In this document: in pieces, positions 1-10,016 of the stretch
Position numbering within the stretch: position 1 is the stretch's first letter
Layout: every line of letters starts with the position of its first letter
NCBI RefSeq assembly: GCF_026745355.1
Contig: NC_079206.1
Span: forward strand, 8,159,531 to 8,223,530
Direction: 5' to 3'
DNA from: Beta vulgaris subsp. vulgaris
Taxonomy: Eukaryota > Streptophyta > Magnoliopsida > Caryophyllales > Amaranthaceae
DNA: 64,000 nucleotides
Notes under the pieces: generated by a model
Told to the model about the DNA's origin: nothing
Seen by the model: the letters and a program-made list of their open reading frames with translations, nothing else
Database searches by the model: none
Program-made: the position numbers and the translations under genes

Positions 1-430
1 TTATACTCCTTAAGCCAATCCATCCCTAAAATAATCTCCAAGTCTTCCAATGGAAACTCTATGAGGTTGGTTTCAAAGTCTACATCCCCAATTCTCACAA
101 GGACGTTTTCATATACTCTTGAGCAAGTTACTACCTCCCCAGATGGTAACATAATAGGAATTTCAACATCTCTAGGGTTTCCTAAGCCATATTTTGAAGC
201 AACTAACTTTGAAACAAACGAACGTTCGGCTCCTGAATCAAATAAAGCTTTAACAAAAGTGGAATTAATAGAAACATTACCCGTAACTACGTCCTTGGAC
301 GTCTCAGCTTCCCTAGCACTTATGACATTCAACCTTGCCACTGCAGGCACACTAGGACCAGCTCCACTCAAAACGGTCTTGTTGTTCCCATTTTGCCTGT
401 TCCCACCTTGATAGTTGTTGCCTCCTGACT
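1..430 (-). pseudogene. Second protease copy, cut by the window edge
   Basis: Corresponds to about 8095-8520 of the full element, including the ALFDSGAE-encoding stretch (near 234-258 on the minus strand). The remaining pol of this second copy must lie to the left of the window. Confidence 0.85.
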
Positions 431-452
431 GGTTTCGATTACCCTGACCAAA

Positions 453-1417
453 TTGGTTTCCGCTCTTGCCCTTGTCAGTCTTCAACTCAGGGTTCTTGGA
501 GAAGCACTCATACTCTCGATGACCCAATTTGTGGCAGTAGTTACACTCCACCAGCTTTCCTTCACAATCCTTTCCAGGATGATTGTAGGGGCACCTCCTT
601 GCAGAATAACACGCGTTCGTCTCCTTTCTTTCTCTTATTAGAACCATTTCCACCCTTCTGTGGTTGATATTGGCCTCCATTCCTTTGGCCACTAGATTGT
701 CCTCCTTGTGAAAGTTATTTTGAGGCTTGAACTTCTTGTCGTTCCTCTGGAAATTCTGACTAGGATTCTCCTTCCTCTTGTTGTTGAGCTCTCAACTCCA
801 GCTTGTTTCAAATAGGAACCTAAATGAGCAGCTCTATCATACACTTCCTCTAAGGTCCTGAAAGTTGAACCTCCTAGCCCAAGCTTCACCTCAAGACTAA
901 GTCCAGTCTCGAACCTAATTGCCTTTCTTTCCTCAGTAGGTACTAACTCTGGAGCAAACTTCATCAATCCTACAAACTTCTCATAGTACTGCTCCACAGT
1001 CATGTCACCTTGCTTCAACTCATCAAACTCAGTGGCCTTTTGCCTCCTCAAGAAATTGGGATAAAATTTCTCCTTCATAACCTACTCCAAAGCCTTCCAA
1101 TCAAAGTCAGGCCGCCATTAACGTCTCCTTATGCTGCGACCACCAAAAGTCAGCTTCCTCCTTGAGGTAATATGCAGCTATAGCTACTTTCCTATTATCT
1201 GGACATTGGATAGCATCGAATAGCTTCTCGAAATCCCTAACCCAGTTCTCAAGCTTAACAGGATCACCCTTCCCATCATAAGAAGGGGTTTACTATCACT
1301 AACCCTCTTAAACCAATCAACAGACTTCTTCTTCGAAGGACCTCTTCTAGCTAAATTCGTAGTCACTCGGACTAAATTCCTCAGCTGAGCATCAATTCTA
1401 GCGTTTCTATCGGCCAT
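453..1417 (-). pseudogene. gag: Second gag copy (left internal region)
   Basis: A near-identical copy of gag at 8598-9507, starting at the ATG at 1417. It carries its own set of indels: an early frame break after about 45 codons (1280s), another near 1100 and another in the linker near 790. The longest uninterrupted piece is 692-1078. Because its breaks differ from those of the other copy, the two cannot simply be products of one old inactivation. Confidence 0.88.
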
Positions 1418-1908
1418 TGATCTGCCAAAAAAAAAAAATTTGACTCAAAAATCGCTTATTGACCCTCAATATAGGTCAAAAATACTAAGCAAATGCCACG
1501 CTGACATTTAATTCGCAATCTCCTTTCTAAGGAACTTTTATACTAACTCTCTTACTAGAGTAGTAGATTAGAGCAAAACTAGCACTTTCTCGTAGTCATA
1601 CTACACCTTTAAGTCCAAACTGGACTCCATGCAAGTAGAAAATACCAATCACGTTGCAATCAAACACTTAGTCACATAAAACACATCAAAAGTGCTACTA
1701 GAATTAGAGCACTTACTAATCTAAGACACATAAAGACTTAGTGACTAATGCGACGCAATGTACATATGTCTAAGACACATAAAGACTTAGTGATAATGCG
1801 ACGCAATGTACATATGCATATGCAATTCCCTTCCCTTTTTGCTATTCGACTTTGAAATACTTTTAAGTTCGAAAACTTTTTGTAAGATAAGGTAATATAA
1901 ACCTTGGA

Positions 1909-1921
1909 GCTCTGGTAACCA
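1909..1921 (-). promoter_or_regulatory. Primer-binding site of the second (left) internal region
   Basis: Identical to the site at 10001-10013 (minus strand TGGTTACCAGAGC), again three bases inside the LTR boundary. Its presence shows that the left copy begins with a genuine internal region rather than a random duplication. Confidence 0.68.
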
Positions 1922-1924
1922 CTT

Positions 1925-4620
1925 TGTAACACCCCCACGACTCCTCCTTTTATAAACTAGGAGAAATTGCGGGAGTTGTTATGCCACGCATGATAATACG
2001 TAAGGCTAATCAGATAATACAGCGGAAGTCTTTTAAAATAAACTGAAAATACTTTAATACAATAGAAATAAGAAAGCATGTAAATGAATTACAAACTCCG
2101 AGACTATCCCATACTAGTCCCATTTCAAAAGTCAAACCTTGACCCCATTGGTCAAGTAAAGTCAAATATAAAATTCAAGATAACTTAAATAAGAAAGTAC
2201 TCGTGTACTAAAACTCCCATCCGGATGCTTATGATTTCCATGCACATCAAGAACTTGTACCTGCAACTTCTTCTCTAAACTCTGCTCACCAAATGGATCA
2301 TCACAGGGTTGTTGAGGAAAAACAACAACCAAAAGAAACAAGAAACACATACATCAGCAACGCTGAGTACATAACACAACAACTAATGCGAATAATAATG
2401 CATGCAATCCTCAATCACTTCGGCTTGCTCTTCTTACGACTCTACATGCGACAAGCATATAACTGAACTTACTAAATACTTTCTTTTTTATTATTTGGCA
2501 ATGAACGGGCACCGTCCTCCTCTTGGAGTCATACGGGCTACTATTATTGTGTAAGAGATCCCACACTTTTACTAAAGTTCCATGAACTTTAAATAACTTG
2601 ACTCGAGAAATTTAAGCTTGTTAGTAATGAACGAGGGTGAGAGTGAGCCTCTAGACTCAACATCTCAGAGATAAAGAATACGAGTGACACCTAGTCCACT
2701 CAAAGATCTTGATAATTGGAATTCCATAAACTTGCTTGATAAAATAAAAGCATTAACATCGTCATGCTAAGCTATATGCAGGAGTATAGTTTCACACTAA
2801 CTCCCCCTTATGTTCAATACTCATGGGGGATCCATCCCAAGAGTTTTATTGCCAAAGCCCATTATGTGAGACACAATCACAATAATACATCTAGCAAATA
2901 AATTAATTTCTTATCTTTCTTTAACAAGTGAATGCAACAAACACCATAATTAACTCAATTCTAAATTCTTTGAGACCTTGCTCATCTTATTACTTTTAAT
3001 GACTCCATGAGTCCTTTTTCTTACTTTCTTAAGGATCCATGATCCAATCAATTGAGTCTTGCTCAATGATTAAACTACTTGTGAGTCCTTGCTCAATAAC
3101 TTTAACTTTGAGACCTTGCTCAATAACTTGAAACTTGTGAGACCTTGCTCAAACAATATAATTCTATGAGACCTTGCTCAATAATATATATAACTTCTAA
3201 TGAGACCATGCTCAATAAATATATAACTTCTAATGAGACCATGCTCAATAAAATATATAACTCTAATGAGACCATGCTCAATAAATATATAACCTCAATG
3301 AGACCATGCTAATAAATATTCATAGGCAAGCCATAACTTCAAGAGTAACTTTAATAACTTTAATCATGCTCAAAAGCAATAATCATCAATCACATGCTTT
3401 TCAAATATAGGAATAACTCAAAAGTTCCATTCCTAATCTCCTTTCTAAGTTCTCAACATATACTCAAACAATTTCAAGGCATAAGCCTCTCCTTACTCCT
3501 CATGCTCAATAAATAATATAATCCTTTGAAACTACTAAAGTCAAGGTCAAAGTGTATGTACCTTGATTACACAAAATCAACAGTCAAAAGTTTGACTGGC
3601 TTTAATTATTCTTGAAACCTACCAACAATAAAGTACTATCAATTAGTACTTCCAACAACAATTCAAAGCTACTAATAAAAAAATCAGCATTTTAAATAAA
3701 TAAATAAAGCTGATTTTATTTTAAAAAGCTTTAAAAACTATTTTTCATAACTTGAAAACCTTTACTAGTAGGCAAAACCCACTACAAACTAATACTTAAA
3801 ACTCTTTAAAATTAATTATTTATTAATTTAATTACTGCTGTAAATTTAAATTAAAATAATAACAGATTTTTTTTTTTTTTTTTTTTTACAAGTGGTTCGA
3901 AAACCACAAATCTGAAAAACCACAACCACGGCGCCACCACGAGCACCCACCACACCACCAGCTGCGCGCAGTGGCAGCGGCGCCGTGCCCAGTCGGTTGC
4001 CACCACTGCTGTCCGACAGGTCTGTCGGACCTGTCGATCTCGCCGGCGAACCACCCTTGTGGTGGCCGGAAATCGTGAACAAAGAGGAGAGAGAAAATAA
4101 GGAAGAAAAACCCCAAAAATTCAGAAAAAATCATTACCTCTTTGCTTCCCTTTGATAATTGCAAGATCTTCCTATAAATTTCAAAAACAAAACTAGATTA
4201 GAAGCTAGAATTATTGAAGAGGATTACTTGAAAAACTTACTTGAGGAAGAACAAAGGTTTGAGAGGAAAAACCCACTTACTCCTTTTTGAAAAATGGTGG
4301 CTAGTGAAGAGATGGAAAAGATGGAAACTTTAGGTTTCCCTTTTTATAGTGGTAGTCAATTTGGGTAAAAGACCAAAATGCCCTTACTCATCAAATTGCC
4401 AAAATCATTTGATGATAAATTTCCAAAATAATCTTCCTACTAATATTAATAAAATACTTCTTGAAAATACTAAAATACTTCTTTGTGGAAATACTCAAAT
4501 ACTATTTTGGTAAAATGACCAAAATACCCTTCTGCTCTTAAATACTGAAATTAAATAGCTTTAATAATTAAAATGATTAAAACTATTTAATTAAATATCT
4601 TAAAAATATGGGGGATTACA
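1925..4620 (-). repeat. 3' LTR of the gypsy element (also 5' LTR of the next copy)
   Basis: A 2696-bp copy of the LTR at 10017-12756, differing by many one- or two-base indels and few substitutions. A TATA box lies on the minus strand near 4341-4350. It acts as 3' LTR for the full element on its right. Because a PBS and gag follow on its left, it also serves as 5' LTR for a second internal region that leaves the window. The same 'tgctcaata' tandem array is at about 2970-3310. Confidence 0.93.
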
Positions 4621-4637
4621 GTCTACCCCCTTAAAAG
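4621..4637 (-). promoter_or_regulatory. Polypurine tract next to the 3' LTR
   Basis: On the minus strand CTTTTAAGGGGGTAGAC sits directly against the LTR start TGTAA. This purine-rich block is where plus-strand DNA synthesis is primed in LTR retrotransposons. A second very similar block lies at 4961-4977. Confidence 0.8.
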
Positions 4638-4735
4638 AAGTTTCGTCCCGAAACTTAAACAAAACCCTCCTCTCTTAATAACTTTCAACTTTGAAATTTG
4701 ATTAGCATTACGCCATAATATAGTTCTTTCTTAAG

Positions 4736-4830
4736 AAGTAGCCAAATAATACGCTACTAAGTAAAACAAGTAGCCAAATAATACGCTACTGAGTAAAACA
4801 AGTAGCCAAATAATACGCTACTGAATAAAA
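4736..4830. repeat. 32-bp tandem repeat, three copies
   Basis: Units start at 4736, 4768 and 4800, each containing agtagccaaataatacgct. They lie in the noncoding part between pol and the 3' LTR, between the two polypurine-like blocks. The rest of 4640-4960 is AT-rich with no other recognisable feature. Confidence 0.9.
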
Positions 4831-4960
4831 AACTACTTTTGCCTTGAATTTCAAACTATGAAATGCTTACTTTGCTTGAAAAGTTTTCCTTGAAAACTCT
4901 AAAAATAGTGCACAAATGCAACAAATTCTTACTAATTTCTAGCAAAATGCGCGCACGCAC

Positions 4961-4977
4961 TCTACCCCCCTTAAAGG
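4961..4977 (-). promoter_or_regulatory. Second polypurine-tract-like block
   Basis: Minus strand CCTTTAAGGGGGGTAGA, followed on the pol side by a near copy of the bases that flank the LTR-proximal tract (a CGGGACG... stretch). The whole PPT neighbourhood therefore seems duplicated about 340 bp apart, between the end of the integrase frame and the 3' LTR. Confidence 0.55.
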
Positions 4978-5002
4978 AGTTACGTCCCGGAACTCAACTC
5001 AC

Positions 5003-5302
5003 CTAGTCGAAGAGCTCAGGATACTTCTTTCTCATCTCGTCTTCAGCCTCCCAGGTAGCCTCTTCGGTACGCTGGTTAGACCACAAAACCTTGAGTATCT
5101 TTATATCTTTATTTCTTGTACTCCTCACCTTAGAGTCCAAGATCTTTACTGGTCTCTCTTCAAAAGAAAGCGTCTCATCCACTTCTATAATCTCGGGATC
5201 TAATACGTGAGACTTATCGGGCACATATCTCTTTAGTTGGGATACATGGAACACATTATGCACCTTTCCCAAGTTATTTGGCAAATCTAAACGATAAGCC
5301 AA
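5003..5302 (-). pseudogene. C-terminal GPY/chromodomain of integrase
   Basis: Last coding piece of pol. VFHVSQLKRYVPD is the conserved end of the integrase C-terminal domain. The following segment, with PVKILDSKVRSTRNKDIKIL, then VLWSN and ATWE, matches the aromatic/acidic pattern of chromodomains that direct chromovirus insertion to heterochromatin. It overlaps the integrase frame by 16 bases in another frame, so one indel separates them. The stop lies near 5003. Confidence 0.88.
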
Positions 5303-6470
5303 TCTTCCAATTCTTTCAATGATGTCATAGGACCTATAAACTTCGGGCTAAGCTTTCCTTTTTGCCCAAAACGCATCACCCCTTTCATAGGTGACACCTT
5401 TAGTAAGACTTTCTCGCCTACTTGATATTCGCTATCTCTTCTATTCTGATCTGCATAGGCCTTTTGACGATCCTGGGCCGCCCTCATCTTCTCACGAATA
5501 TATCTCACTTGATTTACGGTATCTTCAATCATTTGCGGTCCCAAAGTAACCGTCTCGCTAATATCGTTCCAGCACAATGGACTGCGACATTTTCGACCGT
5601 ATAGAGCTTCAAAAGGAGCCATCTTAATGCTAGAATGGTAGCTATTATTGTATGAGAATTCTATTAAAGCCAACATCTCATCCCAAGTCTTAGGGTAATC
5701 TAAGGCACACGCCCTCAACATATCCTCGAGAGTCTGAATGGTTCTTTCCGATTGACCATCAGTTGCTGGATGAAAAGCTGTACTCTTAAGCACATCGGTC
5801 CCAAAAGCTTTCTGTAATGCCTCCCAAAAATGAGATAAGAATCTTGAATCTCTATCAGACACAATAGTGGAAGGAACTCCATGATGCCTCACCACTTGGT
5901 CCACATATACTTTACCACACTGTTCCATCGACCAATTGTCCTTCATTGGAACAAATTTTGCTACCTTAGTTAGTCTATCTACATCACCCACACTTTGGTG
6001 AATCCTTTCGCTGTCTTAGGAAGACCTACAACGAAATCCATTGCTATGTCATCCCATTTCCACTCAGGCACTGGTAACGGTTGAATCGTCCCTTGAGGTC
6101 TCTTGTGTTCGCTCTTCACCTTCTGACAAGTCAAACACCTAGCAACAAATTCAGCTACTTCTCTTTTCATATTGTTCCACCAGAACATTAGCTTCAAGTC
6201 CTTATATAATTTATCCCCTCCAGGGTGGATAGAATAAGTCGTGTTGTGCCCTTCTTTCATCACTTTTTCTTTCAACTCGGTGCAACTTGACGGTATGCAC
6301 CATCTTCCATTGAATCGGACACTTCCATCATCATGGATACTAAACTCCTTTGTCTTTTTCTCTCTGATCAGCTTCTTTATCTTCTCCATTTCCTCATTCC
6401 CTTCTTGAGCCTTTAAAATTTCTTCATTCAATTCTGACTGGATTGAAATGGCATTTAAGCATGCTTCCAC
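5287..6470 (-). pseudogene. pol: Integrase
   Basis: Two frames overlap at 5979-5991. The upstream one carries the HHCC zinc finger (H-x-HPGGDK ... CLTCQ-x-VK) and the start of the core (WDDIAMDFVVGLP, first catalytic D). The downstream one carries VSDRDSRF (second D), the FHPATDGQSERT block with the catalytic E, and GPY/F-type C-terminal residues. It inserts element DNA into chromosomes. The single frame change near 5985 would truncate it. Confidence 0.92.
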
Positions 6471-6512
6471 TCCACTACTCCAACAACTTCAATGTTGAGC
6501 TTCCTAAACTCG

Positions 6513-6869
6513 TCACACAACTCTCTCTGGAAGTACCAAAGTACTTAAACTATGGCTAGACTTACGACTTAACGCGTCGGCAACGACGTTTGCCTTTCCT
6601 TCATGGTATAAGATCTCAATGTCATAGTCATTCACCAACTCTAACCATCTTCTCTGTCTCATATTCAAATCCTTTTGAGTATACAAATACTTCAGACTCT
6701 TGTGATCTGTATACAACTTCACCTTCACTCCATATAAGTAGTGTCGCCAAATCTTCAAAGCAAACACTATTGCGGCTAATTCTAGATCATGGGTTGGGTA
6801 ATTCACTTCGTACGGTTTCAATTGCCTAGAAGCGTAGGCTATAACCTTTCGATTTTGCATCAAACACAC
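6513..6869 (-). pseudogene. pol: RNase H domain
   Basis: The Ty3/gypsy RNase [49 protein letters not shown] and [10 protein letters not shown] are all present, including the acidic catalytic positions (E in DLELAA, D in TDHKSL, D in ADALS). Separated from RT by a frameshifted 170-bp stretch (6870-7040) that still reads as the RT-RH connection. Confidence 0.92.
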
Positions 6870-7039
6870 CCTAAACCATTTTTCGAAGCGTCACTATATA
6901 CCTCCAACTCAGCATTTCCTCTGGTAACGTCAAAATCGGAGCTGTAGTCAACAACTCCTTAAGCTTCTTAAAGGCTTTCTACACTCCTCGGTCCATATGA
7001 ACTTCGTATCCTTCTTCATAAGACTAGTCATTGGTTTAG

Positions 7040-7896
7040 CTACCCTCGAAAATCCTTCACAAAACGTCTATAGTAGCCAGCTAGACCCAAGAAACTCCTT
7101 ATATCAGTAACATTCCTAGGTTTAGGCCATTCGCTCACTGCGGTTATCTTCGACGGATCTACGGAAATTCCCTTCTTTGACACAATGTGGCCAAGAAATG
7201 CCACTTCTTCCATCCAAAATTCACACTTCGAGAACTTTGCGTAAAGCTGATTCTCCCTAAGTGTAGACAATACTGACCTCAAGTGCTCTTCATGCTCCTC
7301 CTTGTTCTTCGAGTAGATAAGGATATCATCGATGAATACGACTACAAATTTGTCCAAATACTCTCGAAACACTCTATTCATGAGGTCCATAAACATCGCT
7401 GGTGCATTGGTTAAACCAAATGGCATCACGGTGAACTCATAGTGACCATACCTCGTCCTAAAGGCAGTCTTTGGTATGTCCTTCTCCCAATCTGCAATTG
7501 GTGATACCCTGACCTCAAGTCTATCTTTGAAAATATTCCAGCTCCTCTTAATTGATCGAATAGGTCGTCAATCCTCGGTAACGGATACTTATTCTTAATA
7601 GTCACCTTATTGAGATCTCTATAATCGATACATAGCCTCAAGCTTCCATCCTTCTTCTTTACGAATAAAACAGGCGCTCCCCATGGGGAATAACTAGGTC
7701 TAATGTACCCTTTCTCGAGTAATTCCTCTAGTTGCTTGTTGAGCTCCTTCATCTCTGCTGGAGCCATTCTATAGGGTGCTTTTGATATAGGGGCAGTTCC
7801 AGGAACTAAGTCTATGGTGAATTCTAACTCCCTCTGAGGTGGCATTCCCGGTATATCTTCCGGAAATACGTCTGGAAACTCATTCACCACTTTCAC
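7040..7896 (-). pseudogene. pol: Reverse transcriptase (frameshifted)
   Basis: Two minus-strand frames (7426-7896 and 7040-7429) make one RT domain. The first has [34 protein letters not shown] and [10 protein letters not shown]. The second has [10 protein letters not shown] and the catalytic [10 protein letters not shown] box, then the [12 protein letters not shown] thumb and [12 protein letters not shown] connection. The frame breaks just before the MPFGL block, near 7430-7500. The order of motifs matches Ty3/gypsy RTs. It copies element RNA to DNA. Confidence 0.93.
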
Positions 7897-8500
7897 ATGT
7901 CTATCTTAAGCTTCTCTTCTTCCAACCTCTGCACATTACACAAGAATAACGGAGCTCCCTTCTGCACTTGCTTTACCAAACTTAGGGCTGAAATGATCTT
8001 AATTCTACCTTCTTGTGGTTTAGTCTTGAAAGTCACCTTTTTCCCATTCTTATTCCTCAATCTCACTTTTTGTTCTCCACAAAGAATCTCGGCTTTATAC
8101 TCCTTAAGCCAATCCATCCTAAAATAATCTCCAAGTCTTCCAATGGAAACTCTATGAGGTTGGTTTCAAAGTCTACATCCCCAATTCTCACAAGGACGTT
8201 TTCATATACTCTTGAGCAAGTTACTACTTCCCCAGATGGTAACATAATAGGAATTTCAACATCTCTAGGGTTTCCTAAGCCATATTTTGAAACAACTAAC
8301 TTTGAAACAAAGAACGTTCGGCTCCTGAATCAAATAAAGCTTTAACAAAAGTGGAATTAATAGAAACATTACCCGTAACTACGTCCTTGGACGTCTCAGC
8401 TTCCTAGCACTTATGACATTCAACCTTGCCACTGCAGGCACACTAGGACCAGCTCCACTCAAAACGGTCTTGTTGTTCCCATTTTGCCTGTTCCCACCTT
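7893..8500 (-). pseudogene. Retropepsin-like protease region
   Basis: The aspartic protease domain lies between gag and reverse transcriptase. The catalytic motif ALFDSGAE is encoded near 8313-8338 on the minus strand, and the downstream part continues through the ILGWIGL/MDWLKEY strand region to 7893. It cleaves the gag-pol polyprotein. Single-base indels put the DSG motif and the C-terminal part in different frames. The first 430 bases of the window are a second copy. Confidence 0.85.
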
Positions 8501-8597
8501 GATAGTTGTTGCCTCCTGACTGGTTTCGATTACCCTGACCAAATTGGTTTCCGCTCTTGCCCTTGTCGTCTTCAACTCAGGGTTCTTGGAGAAGCAC

Positions 8598-9507
8598 TCA
8601 TACTCTCGTGACCCAATTTGTGGCAGTAGTTACACTCCACCAGCTTTCCTTCACAATCCTTTCCAGGATGATTGTAGGGCACCTCTTGCAGAAATACACG
8701 CGTTCGTCTCCTTTCTTTCCCTTATTAGAACCATTTCCACCCTTCTGTGGTTGATATTGGCCTCCATTCCTTTGGCCACTAGATTGTCCTCCTTGGTGAA
8801 AGTTATTTTGAGGCTTGAACTTCTTGTCGTTCCTCTGGAAATTCTGACTAGGATTCTCCTTCCTCTTGTTGTTTGAGCTCTCAACTCCAGCTTGTTTCAA
8901 ATAGGAACCTAAATGAGCAGCTCTATCATACACTTCCTCTAAGGTCCTGAAAGTTGAACCTCCTAGCCCAAGCTTCACCTCAAGACTAAGTCCAGTCTCG
9001 AACCTAATTGCCTTTCTTTCCTCAGTAGGTACTAACTCTGGAGCAAACTTCATCAATCCTACAAACTTCTCATAGTACTGCTCCACAGTCATGTCACCTT
9101 GCTTCAACTCATCAAACTCAGTGGCCTTTTGCCTCCTCAAGAAATTGGGATAAAATTTCTCCTTCATAGCTACTCCAAACCTTCCAATCAAAGTCAGGCC
9201 TTGCCATTAACGTCTCCTTATGCTGCGACCACCAAAAGTCAGCTTCCTCCTTGAGGTAATATGCAGCTATAGCTACTTTCCTATTATCTGGACATTGGAT
9301 AGCATCGAATAGCTTCTCGAAATCCCTAACCCAGTTCTCAAGCTTAACAGGATCACCCTTCCCATCATAAGAAGGCGGTTTACTATCACTAACCCTCTTA
9401 AACCAATCAACAGACTTCTTCTTCGAAGGACCTCTTCTAGCTAAATTCGTAGTCACTCGGACTAAATTCCTCAGCTGAGCATCAATTCTAGCGTTTCTAT
9501 CGGCCAT
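8598..9507 (-). pseudogene. gag: Retrotransposon gag (frameshifted)
   Basis: The capsid/nucleocapsid gene of the full gypsy element starts at the ATG at 9507 with MADRNARID. The N-terminal half has the usual retrotransposon gag pattern (LENWVRDFEKLF ... ADFWWSQHKE ... FLRRQ.ATEFDELKQG.MTVEQYYEKF). It is followed by a Gln/Asn/Gly-rich linker and a CCHC zinc knuckle (C-x2-C-x4-H-x4-C) near 8594-8640. The frame shifts near 9180, so residues before and after lie in different frames, and again in the zinc-knuckle region. The protein packages the element RNA. A second copy is at 453-1417, with different indels. Confidence 0.9.
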
Positions 9508-10000
9508 TGATCTGCCAAAGAAAAAAAAATTTGACTCAAAAATCGCTTATTGACCCTCAATATAGGTCAAAAATACTAAGCAAATGCCACGCTGACATTT
9601 AATTCGCAATCTCCTTTCTAAGGAACTTTTATACTAACTCTCTTACTAGAGTAGTAGATTAAGCAAAACTAGCACTTTTTCGTAGTCATACTACACCTTT
9701 AAGTCCAAACTGGACTCCATGCAAGTAGAAAATACCAATCCGTTGCAATCAAACACTTAGTCACATAAAACACATCAAAAGTGCTACTAGAACTTAGAGC
9801 ACTTACTAATCTAAGACACATAAAGACTTAGTGACTAATGCGACGCAATGTACATATGTTCTAAGACACATAAAGACTTAGTGACTAATGCGACGCAATG
9901 TACATATGCATATGCAATTCCCTTCCCTTTTTGCTATTCGACTTTGAAATACTTTTAAGTTCGAAAACTTTTTGTAAGATAAGGTAATATAAACCTTGGA
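9508..10000 (-). other. Untranslated leader with a 49-50-bp duplication
   Basis: Noncoding region between primer-binding site and gag ATG. It holds two consecutive copies of a unit containing aagacacataaagacttag (about 9812-9907), mirrored in the left copy at about 1720-1817. Other than these I see nothing recognisable. Confidence 0.7.
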
Positions 10001-10013
10001 GCTCTGGTAACCA
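10001..10013 (-). promoter_or_regulatory. Primer-binding site of the gypsy element
   Basis: Three bases inside the 5' LTR, the minus strand reads TGGTTACCAGAGC. This resembles the complement of the initiator-tRNA-Met 3' end (TGGTATCAGAGC) but has a small internal change. Position and the TGG start support the role; the mismatch may lower priming efficiency. Confidence 0.7.
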
Positions 10014-10016
10014 CTT

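Noticed and set aside
3846..4164. Overlapping GC-rich open frames on the minus strand in the LTR (and copies at 11966-12262)
   Set aside because: Several frames are open at once over a GC-rich, A-run-flanked part of the LTR, with no family pattern and frame changes between the two LTR copies. Treated as noncoding LTR.
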